Assembly: GCA_013398275.1 (NCBI GenBank)
Contig: VZSE01000552.1
Location: 186,001-250,000, forward strand
Direction of reading: 5' to 3'
DNA: 64,000 nt
Origin: Promerops cafer
Lineage: Eukaryota > Chordata > Aves > Passeriformes > Nectariniidae
In this document: one piece after another, positions 1-11,560 of the stretch
Position numbering within the stretch: position 1 is the stretch's first letter
Layout: the number at the start of each line of letters is the position of its first letter
Made by a program: the position numbers and the translations under genes
The notes under the pieces: model-generated
Database searches by the model: none
Told to the model about the DNA's origin: nothing
What the model saw: the letters and a program-made list of their open reading frames with translations, nothing else

Positions 1-426
1 TCTGTAAGGATTGGTCACGTTTGCTAAGTTACTTCTCAAGTTAACTAATTTACTGTACCTGTAGGTTCATTAATGACTGCCTGGCATAAGTACATTTAGA
101 TTCATCCACTCCTTAGTAAAGCCTTCTGTGATCTTGTCCTTATTGGAGTTGAGCTGTTATTACTTGTTTGAAGTAACCCAAGTGAGTCTTCTCCACCTAC
201 TAAATTCATCTTCTTTCCTGGCTTAAGTATGTATCACTGGTGTAAGCAAAGCCTGGCGGGATGAGTGCTGTGGTGGAGTGCCCTGTTGGTTACAGGCTCT
301 TCAGAGGGACAGGCAGGACAGATGAGGTGGGGGTGGCACCGTCTGTTACATAATGTCTGGAATGTACAGAGCCTGCAGTTGGCAGTGCTGCAGTTGAGAA
401 CCTCTGGGTGAGGATTAAGAGACAAA

Positions 427-2313
427 GTGGATGTCATTGAGGGAATCTACTACAGGCCACACAGCCAAGATGAGGACACTGACGAATTATTCCTTAAGGA
501 ACTAAGGACTAGCTCTACATCAACCACCCTTGTCTTTGTAAGGCACTTCAGCTTGACAGATGTTAACTGGGAACACCACATAGATCATACAAACAGGTCC
601 AGAAGAGTCCTAAAACACCTGGATGATAACTTCTTGGTATGGGTACTAAGGGACCCAGCTGAGAAGGATGCCCTCCTTGATTTTTCCTTGTCAACAGAGA
701 TGATCTCATGAGCAAAGTGGAAAGCCATCTTGGCCACAGCAAACACAAAGCAATCGAGTTTAAAATCTCTGTTTTCAGGAGGAAAAGTGCCAGCAAAACT
801 TCAACTCTGGACATGAGGAGAATAAACTTCAGGCTGCTCAGGGTACTAGTCAGTAAAGTCCCCTGGGAGACCATGATTGAAAGTGCTGAGGTCCATCAGT
901 GCTGGTCACTTTTTAAGCACCACCTCTTAAGGGCACAGGAGCAGGCAATTCCAAAATGTCATAAGTCAAGCAGGCAAGACAGAAGGCTGACATGGGTGAG
1001 TAGAGCTCTTCTAGAGCTAAGGCAAAAAAAAAAAGTGTACAGCCAGTAGAAGCAAGGTTGGGCAACGAGGGAGAAATAAAGAGATGCTGCTTGACATTTG
1101 AGAGAGAAAATTCATGTGGTCAATTCCCAGCTGGGGTTGAAGCAGGCCAGAAGTGTGGCGAACAAGAAAAAGAGGTTTTAAAAAATACATCAGTAGCAAA
1201 AAGCAGTCAGAAATACCATTGGCCTGTTACAGGAGGAGGATGATCACCTCACTGAGAGGGACAGAGACAAGAGAGGGATGTTTAATGCTTTATTTACCTT
1301 AGTTTTCAACACCAGTCATGGGCTTTGGGGGTCCCAGAACTCAAGAACCATGACTGTGAGAATAATAAACTCCCAGCTAACCCTGAATTTGTGCAGGATT
1401 TGCTCTTCCACCTGAATCCCCATAAGTGTGTGGGGCTTGATGGGATTCATCCTAGGGTACTGAGCTGGCTGATGTCATTGTGAGACTTCTCTGATGTTCC
1501 AATGGTCTTTGGAGGTGCCAGTCAACTGGAAGCTGGCAAATGTTGTCCCAGTTTTCAAGACTGGCAGGAAAGATGACCCTGGTAACTACAGGCCTGTCAG
1601 TCTCACTTCAGTGCCTGGTAAATTTATGGAGAAGATTACTCTGGGAATTACTGAACAACACCTGAAGGACAATGCAGTCACCAGCGGAAAGTCCTGCTTG
1701 AAAAACTCTCTTTTCCTTTCATGACAAAGGTAACCCACTGAGCTGATCAAGGGAAGCTAGTTGTTGTAATCTCCTTTGATTTCAGTAAAGCTTTTGATGC
1801 TGTCTCTCCCAGGATCCTTCTGGACAAACTGTTCAGTACATGGCTGGATAAACACATCATGTAATGGGTGAGCAACTGGCTCATGTTTTGGGCACAAAGG
1901 GTTACTGTGAATGGGGTGACACCAGACTGGTCACCTGTCATTAGTGGAAGCCAGTGGATGTAATCTTTCTGGATTTCATCAGAGCTTTCTCACAGCTATC
2001 TTTCTCACAGTATCTTTCTGGATAAAATATCCAGTGCTCAGCTGGATATACACAGCATGCAAGGGGTGAGCAACTGGCTCAGGGGTCAGGCACAAAGTGT
2101 TACTGTGAATGGGGTGACATCAGCCTGGTGAGCTGTCACTGGGGGGTTCCACAGGGCTCCAAGCTCAGCCCTGTGCTCTTCACTATCTTCACAAATGGCT
2201 TGGACACAGGACTGGCCAGGATCCTAAGCAAGTTCACAGATGATACAAAACTGGGAGGAGCAGTTGACTCCCTCCAGGGCAGGGAGGCCCTGCAGAGAGA
2301 CCTTGACAAATGA
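427..2313 (+). pseudogene. CR1 ORF2 (endonuclease-reverse transcriptase) remnant
   Basis: Dead coding sequence of the CR1 second ORF, which in intact elements nicks target DNA and primes reverse transcription. The endonuclease part is open from 427 to 711 in one frame and continues from about 708 to 1049 in another, so a frameshift lies near 700. In the endonuclease the motif expected to read GDFN is changed to RHFS (about 541-552). RT blocks are recognisable at 1494-1724 (KLANVVPVFK, then DPGNYRPVSLTS), at about 1780-1800 (DFSKAFD, RT block A) and at 2128-2313 (GVPQGSKLSPVLF followed by FTDDTKLGG, where the family normally has FADD). Stop codons and frame changes separate these blocks. Confidence 0.9.
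1759..2140 (+). repeat. Tandem duplication of about 198 bp inside the CR1 reverse transcriptase
   Basis: Two diverged copies of the same RT block lie head to tail. The landmark GAGCAACTGGCTCA occurs at 1870 and 2068, and GTTACTGTGAATGGGGTGAC at 1901 and 2099, both exactly 198 bp apart (66 codons). The upstream part (TTGTAATCTCCTTTGATTTC versus ATGTAATCTTTCTGGATTTC) also matches, with small indels. The first copy keeps DFSKAFD; the second is more degraded. The second copy leads into the downstream GVPQGS block. Confidence 0.8.
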
Positions 2314-3146
2314 GAGGACTGGGCAGGCACCAACTGTATGAAATTCAACAAGGGAAAGTGCCGGATTCTGCTCCTGGGATGGGGCAGCCCTGGATGTACA
2401 GACAGACTGGGAATGGGAGGTTGGACAGCAGTGCCATGGAAAGGGACCTGGGGGTCCTTGTCAATGGCAAGTTGAACATGAGCCAGGAGGGCCAACACTG
2501 TCCTGGGGGCCATCAGGCACAGCATCAGCAGCTGGGCAAGGGAGGAGATTGTCCCACTCTGCTCTGCACTGGGGTGGCCTCACCTCGAGTGCTGGGGGCA
2601 GTTTTGGGTGCCACAATATAAGAAGGACATTGAGCTGTTAGAGAGTGTCAAAAGGAGGGCCATGAAGGTTTGAAGGGTCTGGAGGGAAAGCCTTATAAGG
2701 AGTGACTGAAATCACTCAGCTTGTAGAGCCTGGGGAAAAGGAGATTGAGGGGAAGCAGAGAGGCAGACTGATCTATTCTCTTTGGGGACCATTGACAGGA
2801 CCCAAGGGAATGCCATACAACTGTGTCATGGGAGGCTTAGGCTGGATATTAGGAAAAGGTTTTTCACCCAGAGGGTGGTTGGACACTGGAGCAGGTTCGC
2901 CAGGGAAGTAGTCACAGCACCAAGCCTGCCAGAGCTTAAGAGTCATTTGGACAATGCTCTCAGGCACATGGTGTAACTCTTGGGGTTGTCCTGTGCAGAG
3001 CCAGGATTTGGAATTTCATGGTTTTTGTGGTTTCCTTCTAATTCAGAATATTCTATGATTCTGTGATTATTTTTACCACCCAAGGTTTTTTGGGTGATCA
3101 TGCGATGTTGCCTATTGTACAAAAATGTTTTCTCCAGTTCACATCA

Positions 3147-3199
3147 CTGATCCCATTTCAGCATTTGACAAAAGCACATGTTTTTTTTTTCTGTTCCAG
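3147..3199 (+). promoter_or_regulatory. TRIM36: 3' splice site of the TRIM36 terminal exon
   Basis: A run of ten or more T residues (3181-3190), then CTGTTCCAG ending at 3199, gives a strong polypyrimidine tract and AG acceptor. A candidate branch point fitting the yUnAy pattern is CTGAT at 3147-3151, with its A about 49 bases before the exon. The exon starts with the third base of a codon. The branch point is a motif guess; the acceptor itself is strong. Confidence 0.8.
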
Positions 3200-3554
3200 A
3201 TACGAGCAAGACAGCGGTCATGACAGTGGGAGTGAAGATGCCTTCTTTGACTCCTCGCAGCCTTGCACACTGGTCACTTTAGGCATGAAGAGGTTCTTTA
3301 TCCCTGCTACACCTGCTGCTCCCAAGGATCCAGCAAGCAGAATCCTTCCCCTGCCATCGTGCTTGGGCATTTGCCTTGACTGTGACACAGGCAGGGTAGG
3401 GTTTTACGATGCAGGCCGTATGAAGTGCCTGTATGAATGTGAGGTGGATTGCTCTGGCTTAATGTACCCAGCGTTTGCTTTAATGGGCGGTGCGGCAGTG
3501 CATCTCGAGGAAGCTGTCACAGCCAAGTACAGGGAGTACCACGACGACATCTAG
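3200..3554 (+). CDS. TRIM36: TRIM36 terminal coding exon (C-terminal B30.2/SPRY domain)
   Basis: This exon encodes about 118 residues, starting YEQDSGHDSGSEDAFFD and ending with YREYHDDI and a TAG stop at 3552-3554. The first base completes a codon begun in the previous exon. Recognisable SPRY features are LGICLDCDTGRVGFYD in the middle and LYECEVDCSGLMYPAFALMG before the end. I recognise this as the C-terminus of TRIM36, a class I tripartite-motif protein (RING, B-boxes, coiled coil, COS box, FN3, SPRY). TRIM36 is a ubiquitin ligase associated with microtubules, studied in frog axis formation and the sperm acrosome reaction. The acidic Ser/Asp-rich stretch (SGHDSGSEDA) is a hallmark I remember for this protein. 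The frame is intact with no premature stop, so the exon looks functional. Earlier exons are outside the window. Other COS-FN3-SPRY TRIM proteins are the alternative but fit less well. Confidence 0.88.
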
Positions 3555-3686
3555 TGCAGTAATCTCTTCCCGTTGCTGTTCTGAGACAGAAAATGAAAGC
3601 AGAAGAATTCTACCTTAGCTTTTAGTCCTGATAAATTATATTCTAAATATGTGTTGCTCACAAGCCTCTGGCCTGTGATTTTTTAA

Positions 3687-3692
3687 AATAAA
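3687..3692 (+). terminator. TRIM36: Candidate polyadenylation signal of TRIM36
   Basis: A canonical AATAAA lies 133 bases after the stop codon. It is followed within 50 bases by a pyrimidine/GT-rich stretch (TCTCCTGCCTTTCTTGTGATC, about 3723-3743) that could serve as the downstream element. This would give a 3' UTR of only about 150 bases. Further AATAAA hexamers downstream (around 7680 and 8027) leave room for longer 3' ends. RNA data would be needed to choose. Confidence 0.5.
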
Positions 3693-4587
3693 TGGTTCAG
3701 GTGCTTCCTGCACCAGAGGAATTCTCCTGCCTTTCTTGTGATCTCTGCAATGCTGTTCTCCACAGACTTCTTTTCCTGGGGGAAGCAGGGAAGAAGTCTG
3801 ACTTGCAACCAAAATTTACTTTTCAGGACTAGCAACCAAAACTTACTCTTCGGGGTAGCAATCTGCCTTTTATTTAACTTAAATCCTTACATAGTCAGTT
3901 TTGTATTTAATGAAGTCAAAGCTGACAGTGTGTGATTGCCATTCTCCTTTTAAGAAATCTGCCTGAATGCCTCTGCGGGGTCAAATGCTTTCCAGTTAAC
4001 CCCTGAGCACCAGTTGGGCCTTTCAGCACAAAACAGCATATAAAAAATATAATATGAAAGAGGAAGAAATTACAAATGGTGTTAAATGTTTAAGTTATAC
4101 TTGGAATGATGAAGGTAAACTTGAATCTGATTGCATGTTGTGTACCCTTAATGTGATTGTAAGTTAAAACTCAAGTTCTGACACTCAGTGTCATATAGTT
4201 GGTGGCATAATGGTAAGTTTCTTTATTCTTCCAGGCTTTTACTATAAGCTATTTAAAAGAAAGTGCAATTGTACCTTAAATGTCAGAATTTGGAGTCAAA
4301 AATCAGAAATGTTTGCATGCGTGAATAATAGTACCTGGTATTTAGGCAAAAGCAAGTGAGTTGCTGACATGAGTAATCATATGTGAATTTAAAAAAAAAA
4401 TCAGGTATTTCTTTTAATACTTGCTTTTATAGGTTAATTTTTTTATCTAGTAGCAGCTTGGATTTTTCTTAGTAAGAATGTTAAAAATGCACTGGTTAAG
4501 TTTTGAGACCTAATTTCTGCCTTAAAGGATGTGTCCCTTCAAATTTCAGTTCCTCTAATGTTAAAAACTGTATCACATAGTAGTTTT
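3693..4587. other. Downstream flank of TRIM36, possibly extended 3' UTR
   Basis: AT-rich unique sequence. No exon-like reading frame, repeat family or RNA gene is recognised. Part may belong to a longer TRIM36 3' UTR if the AATAAA at 3687 is not always used. Confidence 0.5.
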
Positions 4588-5757
4588 TCACAGAATCATA
4601 GAACCATGGGAACAGCTTGAGTTGGAAGGGACCTTTAAAGACTATCTAGTTCCACCCCCCCTTGTTATGGGCAGGGACATCTTCCACTAGACCGGGTTGC
4701 TCAAAGCTGCATCCAGCCTGACCTTGAACAGTTCCAGGGATGGGGCATCCACAGCTTCTCTGGGAAACCTTCTCCCATGTCTCACCACCCTTATTGTTAG
4801 AAATTTCTTTTTTATATCCAATCTAAATCTATCATCTTTTAGTTTAAAACCATTGCCCTTTTTCCAGTCTCTCCAGGCCTTAGTAAAAAGTCTCTCTCCA
4901 TCTTTCTTTTAAATCTTTTTTATATATTAAAAGGCCATAATAAGGTCTTTCTGGAGCCTTTGCTATGCTGAGTGACTCCATCTCTTTCCATGTCTTCTCA
5001 GGAGAGGTGTTCCAACCCTCTGACAATTTTTGTGCCTCTCCTCTGGAACTACTCTGTACTGGGGGCCCCAGAGCCAAACACAGTATTCCAGGTGGGGTCT
5101 TGGTAGAGCAGGGTGGGAGAATCATCTCCTCTGCCCTGATGGCCACTGGGCAGCTCAGGCTGCTTTCTGTGCTGCAAGCACACATTGCTGATTCATGGCC
5201 AATGTTTCATCCATCAGGATGCCCAAGTCCTTCTCTGCAGAGCTGCTCTCCATCCCCCAGTCTGTATTGACAGTGGGGATTACCTGGATCCAGGTGCAGG
5301 ACCTTGTGCTCCGTCTTGGGGAACCTCATGAGATCCACATCAACACCAGTGCCAGTACAGACCCTTGAGGGACACTGCTCATTACTGGTTTCTGCTTGGA
5401 CATTGAGCTGTTGACTGTGATTCTTTGGGTGTAGCTATCCAGCCAATTCCTTATTCACTAAACAGTCCATCCACTTAAACCCTTTTCTTTCAAGTTTAGA
5501 GGTAAGGATGTTGTGGGGGATCTTATCAAAGGCCTTACAGAAGTCCAGGTACATAGTATCTCTTAGCTCTTCCCTTATCCACTGATGCAGTCACTTGGTC
5601 ACAGAAGACCAAGGTGAGTCAGGCAGTGCTTGCCTTTGGTGAACTCATCTGGCTGTCCCTGATCACTTTCTTGTCTTCCATAAGTTTTGACCTATCTTCC
5701 AGAAGGATCTGTTACATGATCTTACTGGGAATGCAGGTGGACCGCCTCTCTTTATAG
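4588..5757 (-). mobile_element. CR1 LINE fragment, antisense
   Basis: It begins with CACAGAATCATAGAACC, the reverse complement of a CR1 3' end, and continues through the conserved 3' region (for example GGCAGGGACATCTTCCACTAG) into RT-derived sequence (AAGGCCTTACAGAAGTCCAGG at about 5529). It loses similarity near 5755. About 1.17 kb is retained, so it is 5'-truncated, the usual CR1 pattern. Its RT part looks like a different CR1 subfamily from the copy at 8744-12522. No long reading frame of the element survives. Confidence 0.9.
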
Positions 5758-5850
5758 AAACCTACATATAAAAAAAAGTAGGGTGCGTGCACTGCTAACT
5801 TGTGGAAAAATAAGGATCTAAAGTGAAGGATGTTTCTAATAAGTACTTGG

Positions 5851-5910
5851 TGCTTTCTAATTTGGGGATATGCTTTCTAATTTGGGGATATGCTTTCTAA
5901 TTTGGGGATA
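5851..5910. repeat. Three perfect 20-bp tandem units
   Basis: The unit TGCTTTCTAATTTGGGGATA occurs three times in a row (5851, 5871, 5891) with no differences among copies, suggesting a recent or copy-number-variable array. Flanks are unique AT-rich sequence. Confidence 0.97.
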
Positions 5911-8743
5911 GTGTTGCATCTTGATGAATGTGTGTGAAGTATGCTTACTAAATACATGTATACAGCTGTCGAGCTGTGAAAGGGGACCTGAAAATCACAA
6001 TACAGTTAGTGAATGTAGGTCATAATGCAAAACTTTTGTGGGCTTTGCTGTCTGAACTGTTGTACTGATCTGACCTGGAGTCCATCTCTCCCAGTGTCTT
6101 CTCTCCTAAGTCCCTGACTGTGGCCACTGTTGGAAAAAACTGTCACAAATGGTTGTCTATGCCAGCATGAGCATGACAGTCTTTTTGGGGCTAGAAAGGC
6201 CCAGCAAGCGCAACTTCTTGTCTGGATCTCACCTGCAAATGTTTGTCTTGATAAGGCTGTGTGGAAGTGCACTCCACAGATTCAGTGTGAGTTGTGTGAG
6301 AAACACTTTGATGTCCCAGCAGCAGGTGTGAAGTATGGGGTATCTTTGGGAATTTTCTCCTGCAGGAGAAAAGACAAACTGTCTCTTATTAGTTAGCCTT
6401 TTGGTTAATTTCTTCTGTTTTAGATGGTTATCATTAGAGCCTTTAATTTCTGTCATTCCCTCCCTTTCATCTTCCCTCTTACTGGATTGAAGCCATTGCT
6501 CTCTTCTCGCCTGCTGAAGCTGACTGAACAGTCTGTCCATAAGACACTCTGTTGCTGTGAAGGATGACAAAGTTTTGTATTTTCCTTCTTCTTGTAGTCC
6601 TAAAACTGTATTTGCCTTTTTTTGGCTGATACTCAGTACTAGGCTCATGATGAAGCTTCTTCTGCAGTGTTTTGCATGCAGTCCTGATGGTTAGCTGTGC
6701 ACGCAGGATTTTCCCCACCTGGTGTGCTGGTTTGCATTTGTTTATGTTGATAATGCTTGTTTACCTAGTCACTAAGTTCTGAGGGCCTTCTGCAACTCTT
6801 AAGTCACTTCTAGACTTGAATGTTCCAGAGTAGCTTCATTGGTAACAAAAACATGCCCATGTTTTTGTTTGTTTGCTTTTCTAGGTCTTGGGGCAAACCA
6901 AATTGTAGTGAGACTCAGCATATCTCTCTGCTGTTAAGATTTTTTTGTTCCTTCCACTTTTTTTCCCCCTCCAATATTTATTAAACCACAAGTCAAGCAC
7001 TGAAAACTCTTACATCAGTATACTCTGTTGAGTAGGTGAGTCATGATCTTGCATGTGAGTGCAGCAGTCAGAGCCAGGAGAAAGGATTCTCACTTCAGTA
7101 GCTGTGACTTCTCCCCTTGTATAACTGGCAATGGTCAGTTCTTCTACCAAATCAAGAATCGGCTTAAAGCTCTAGATCATAGGGCTGAACTTTCTTTTCC
7201 AGACCAAGTCTCCTTCCATGTTTCATTTTTGATTCCTCAGTTTCAGAAACTGGTCTAAATTAGAGGGTTTATGTCATGGTTAGCACTCCACATTTCCACA
7301 TTTAGATTTTTTTAGAAGCATCTGGATTTGTTCCTTTTTGGAAATATTTGTAAATGATACACTCTATTGCAGATCTGAAGACAGTGTCTCAGACTCATTG
7401 ATCTAAAAAAAGATTATTGGTTTGAGACTATAGAAGTAAGAAATTAAAAATTTAGGGGCTTTTTTCTACTAGATTTTCAAATTCATTTAACATGTGTTCT
7501 GCTATGCAATTACTCTACTGGACAGAAACTGATGCTACTTTAAACATTTATCTACCTTTTGATATATCTGTTTGTATTTATCTCATTCTGTGTTTAAAAA
7601 TTGATTTGGCTCTTGGTGTTACTTGAATACTTAGTATGCATTCCAGACAGTACTCTTTGGTGCTTACTCCAGCTTATTAAATAAAAAACACACTGTCAAG
7701 AGGCACTGACAACACGCTGTGATATTTTTTTCCACTACCATGGAAGTGTCAACTTTCAGAAATACAGTTCAGCAGTACTTGCCTATCCAGATAATTATTT
7801 TTTCATGTTTCTCCCTATGAAACAGCACTTTACAACGTAGACTAAGCTAAAAATGGTGTGGTATTGTGTGGATCTTTGTGCAATATAGCTGTTTGGTGAC
7901 TATGGTGTGACTTGCAAAGCTTCATACAGGTGTGAATCATGTAGACACTTTTTAGATACCTAAAGCTTTAACAGAAAGGCCTTGTTTGAAAATATTCTGA
8001 AATGTAAAAGTGATGTCTTGGGTTTTTTAATAAAAGCTTAAATACAGTCTCTTATTCGTTCACATTATTACATCCGAGCTCCTAAGTATCCTGGTTGAAA
8101 TAATTTTTCCTACAAAACACGACAATAGATGGCTTGTGGGGAGAAAGCACTGCTTTGGTTCTCAAGTGTGCTCAAATACCAGTACCTCTGATTTAGGAGG
8201 ACTAAAGAGTTGTTTGGACTGACTGACAGGCTTTTACTTAAGATGCTGATGTTAGGAACTTGACTGCCCGAGCCTCCCTCTCTAGTCAGGGAAGGAAAAT
8301 GTACATCCAGAAGGAACTTGGCTCTTGGGCATTTTCAAGGGAACCTACCCATTCCCTAGCAGAGGAAGCAGATGGTGCTTAGCTCTCCAACCTGAAGAGC
8401 TCTGCCAAAAGACCTCAGGTTGGCTGGACCTGCCTGGCTCTTCAGTTGTGCAAATTGGTGCCACTGCTTAAATCTGCATTCTTTTGTTTCATTCAGTGTT
8501 TACATTTGTTGATGCTGTTGTTTGCAAGGCGTTCTAAAGTTCCGGCTTCTGGTGGTCACTGCCTTCAGGCCAGCTGTGTGGGAAGATGCAACCAAGAGAG
8601 GCTGTATCCACAGGGAATCTCCCGTGAGCTGTGCCAGTGCAGTTAAAGCAGCCACTATGTGGATGTGTATGCTCTAGGAGAGGCAGGCTGACACTCCAGT
8701 GAAAGCAGGAGTATTGAAACCAAGAGAGTATTCTGCTGACTTT
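5911..8743. other. Intergenic unique sequence
   Basis: AT-rich DNA with scattered short open frames on both strands (for example 6229-6648 on the minus strand) that show no domain, splice-site pairing or codon pattern I can recognise. No repeat family was identified. AATAAA hexamers occur near 7680 and 8027. Confidence 0.6.
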
Positions 8744-8823
8744 TCACAGAATCACGGAACAGTTAAGGTGCAAAGGGACCTCTGGAGATCATTAGTCCAA
8801 CATCCCTGCCAAGGCAGGGTCAC

Positions 8824-9236
8824 TATCATGGTTTAGGAAAGATATTCCTCAGTTAAGTGTTCCCGTGGAAACAGCCCTATGTGCTGTCCCTTCATTCCCC
8901 ACTGTGGCAGGATGGAGAGGAGAATTGGAGGCACAAAGTGGTAAAGATCACAGGTTGAGATAAGGAGAATTTACTAGAAACAGCAATGAAATAAGAAAAT
9001 TAACAGCAACAACAGCAATATTAATAACAGAGTGTATGAGACAGGCAAATAACTGACATGGGATTGCTCAGCACATGAAACCCAGTGCCACCTGAGGGCA
9101 CACCTGGCCCACCTCAGTGAAAAACCCCACACCCCTATGTCCCCACTGCACAGGGTGTGAGCTGGTGTAGAATAACCTGTCTGTGCCCCTCATGGCTGCT
9201 GCAAAAGTTAACTCTGCCCTGGGCAGAACCAGGACA
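8824..9236 (-). mobile_element. Solo LTR nested in CR1 (same family as 33851-34287)
   Basis: CR1 homology stops at GGGTCAC (ends 8823) and resumes at CTAGAGGCAGG (9242). The 413-bp insert, read on the minus strand, begins TGTCCTGGTTCTG and ends in CCTAAACCATGATA, a decayed form of a CA end. The flanking five bases are GTCAC (8819-8823) and TTCAC (9237-9241), a target-site duplication with one mismatch. It shares TTATTAATATTG, TCTCAACCTGTGATCTT and TTTGTGCCTCC with the LTR at 33851. No internal retroviral genes are present, so it is a solo LTR. The 5-bp duplication suggests an ERVL-like family, by inference. Confidence 0.8.
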
Positions 9237-9899
9237 TTCACCTAGAGGCAGGTAAATGGGAATGCTTCGAGGTGGGTTTTGAATGTCTCCAGTGATGGAG
9301 ACTCCACAACCTCCCTGGGCAGCCTGTTCCAGTGCTTTCCCACTCTCAGTTTAAGTTCTTCATCATGTTAATGTGGAACTTCATGTGTTTGATTTTATGG
9401 CCATTATTCCTTGTCATGTCACTGGGCACCACTGAAAAGAGTCTGGCACCATCCTTTTGTCACTCACATTTGAGATATTTGTATTTATGAGCTCCACTCT
9501 CAGTCTTCTATGCTCTGGACTAAATAGGCCCAGCTCTGCAATCTCTCCTTGTGAGAGAGATGCTCTAGACCCTTAATCATCTTTGTGGCCCCTGCCGAAC
9601 CCTCTCCACTAGCTCCTTGTTGTTTTTGTACTGGGCAACTGGACACAGCACTGCAGATGTGGCCTCACTAGGGCCAAGTAGAGGGGCAGGATCACCTCCC
9701 TACTGACGTGCTGCCCAGGATCCCATTAGCCCTCCAGACTAAGGGCACTGCTGGCTCACGGTGAGCTTGTCATTCACAAAGACTCCCAGATCGTTCTCCA
9801 CAGAGCTGCTCTCCAGTAGGCCAGCCCTCGACCTGTGCTGGTACTTAGGGTTACGTCTCCCCTGTTGCAGTACCCTACACTTGCCCTTGCTGAACCTCA

Positions 9900-11560
9900 C
9901 TAGGTTTTTCTCCACACAACTCTCCAGCCTACTAAGGACTCACTGAATGGCAGCATAGCCTTCTGACATACCAGCCCCAGTTTCAGATCATCAGCAAACT
10001 TGTTGAGGGTGCATTCTACACCTTTGTCCAGATCATTCAAAAACAAGTTGAACAATGCTGGATCTAGTACTGATCCCTGGGGAATGCTACAGACCACAGG
10101 CCATCAACTGGATTATACTCCACTGACCCTCTGAGCTCTGACATTCACCCAGTTCTTGATCTGCTTCACTGTCCATTCCCCTCATGCACATTTCCTGAGC
10201 TTACCTACAAGGATGTTATAGAAGACAGTGTCAAAAGCCCTGAAGCCAAGGTAGACAACATCCATGGCTCCCCTCACCAACCCATCCTGCCATGCCATCA
10301 CAGAAGGCCATCAGATTGGTCAAGCATGATTTCCCCTTGGTGTGTCCAAGCTGACTACTCTTGATCACCTTCTTTTCTTTTACATGCTCGGTGATGACTT
10401 TCAGAATGATCTGTTTCATCATCTTTTCAGGGAGGGAGGTGAAGCTGACTGGCTAGTAGCTTCCCGTGTACTCTCTTTTTGAAGATGGGGGTAACATTGG
10501 CTTTTTTAGGAGCCATTCCTGTTCTCCATGATTTTTCAAAGGTGATGGAGAGTGTCTTAACAGCAATACCTACCAGCTCTCTCAGCTCCCAACCCTCTTT
10601 GACCATGGAGAGATCTTCCTCTTTCCAGCATTCCTCTTTTAACCCTGAAGTCTGGGATTCCTGAGAGCTGGCCTCAGCAGTGAAGATGGAGACAAAGAAG
10701 GCATGCAGTAATTCTTCCTTCCATGTGTCTTCTGTCACTAGGACACCCATCTGGTTCAGCAGTGGCCCATAATGTTCCTTTTGCTGCTGATGTACTTGCA
10801 GAAGCCCTTGTTGTCTTTGATATCCCTTGCCAGACTGAATTTCAAGTGGACCTTGGCTTTCCTAATTGCATCCCTGCACACTCTAATGATGTTCCTATAG
10901 TTCTCCAATGTGGCCTGTCCATTTTTCTACATCCCATAAATTGCTTTCTTCTGTTTGAGATCAACTAGAAGCTTGCTCATCCATTCAGGTCTCCTGCCCA
11001 CTTTGCTTGAATTCTTTACCATGGGGATACACTGGTCTTGAGCTTGGAGGAAGTGATGATTGAATATTGACTAGCTCTCTTGCACCCCCTTATCTTCTAG
11101 AGCCCTAACCCATGCTCCTCTTTGAAGAGGCTGAAGTTAGCTCTCTACAAGTTCAGGGTTCTAGTTCTTGGTGCTTTGCTTCCTCCGTGAAGGATCCTGA
11201 GGTCCACCATCTCATGGTCATTACAGCCAAGACTGCTCCCAGCCTTCTTATCTTTGACCAGTCCCTCCTGACTTGTTAGTAGCAAGACACTTTTCCTTCT
11301 TTGGTCCTCTTCCACTTCCGTCAAAAAGTTACTGTCAATGGTCAGCTTCCTGGACTGGGTGTACTGAGCTGTGCTGTCCCTCCGACAGTATCAGGGTGGT
11401 TGAAGTCCCCCAGATAACCAGGGTCTGTGACTGTGAAACTGCTTCCAGCTGTCCATAGAGAGCCTCATCAACTTCCTTCTCCCGATCAGGTGGCCTGCAG
11501 CAAACACCCACAACTGTGTCACCCTTGTCAGCCTGTCCCATAATTCTTACCCATAAATTC
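9900..11560 (-). pseudogene. CR1 ORF2 (endonuclease-reverse transcriptase) remnant
   Basis: Dead ORF2 of the antisense CR1. On the minus strand the endonuclease start is readable from about 11541 (VVGVCCRPPD), but the frame is lost where the GDFN motif should be (WGTSTT appears instead). RT block sequence is readable in 10750-10427 (KKANVTPIFKK, then frameshift), 10422-10231 (KSCLTNLMAF) and 10097-9900 (IPQGSVLDPALFN and KFADDLKLG, which keeps the FADD catalytic pair). At least three frame breaks separate these parts, so no functional enzyme can be made. Confidence 0.88.

Larger units (their letters stand above)
245..3068 (+). mobile_element. CR1 LINE, sense, 5'-truncated and decayed
   Basis: A chicken repeat 1 (CR1) non-LTR retrotransposon copy about 2.8 kb long. 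Going left to right it shows the region before and inside the apurinic-type endonuclease (GIYYRPHSQDED at about 450), the endonuclease C-terminal region (RAQEQAIP, about 940), the reverse transcriptase start (DDPGNYRPVSLTS, about 1570), the RT catalytic box (FTDD, 2233-2244), the 3' untranslated part, and the ATTCTATGATTCTGTGATT-like 3' end at about 3048-3068. There is no poly(A) tail, as expected for CR1. It lacks ORF1 and carries frameshifts, stops and an internal duplication, so it cannot move by itself. The left boundary is approximate (within about 25 bp). Confidence 0.93.
1..3199 (+). other. TRIM36: Last intron of TRIM36 (right-hand part)
   Basis: The terminal exon at 3200 begins directly after a pyrimidine-rich tract and AG, so the sequence to its left is read as intron. 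The intron's 5' splice site lies outside the window. Positions 1-244 hold no recognisable exon or repeat. Positions 245-3068 are a CR1 insertion in the same orientation as the gene, and 3069-3199 is the remaining unique intron sequence with the splice-acceptor signals. The intron status is inferred from the acceptor and the gene identity; no upstream exon can be seen here. Confidence 0.75.

Noticed and set aside
9761..11458. Plus-strand open frames inside the antisense CR1
   Set aside because: They are shadows of the minus-strand CR1 sequence.
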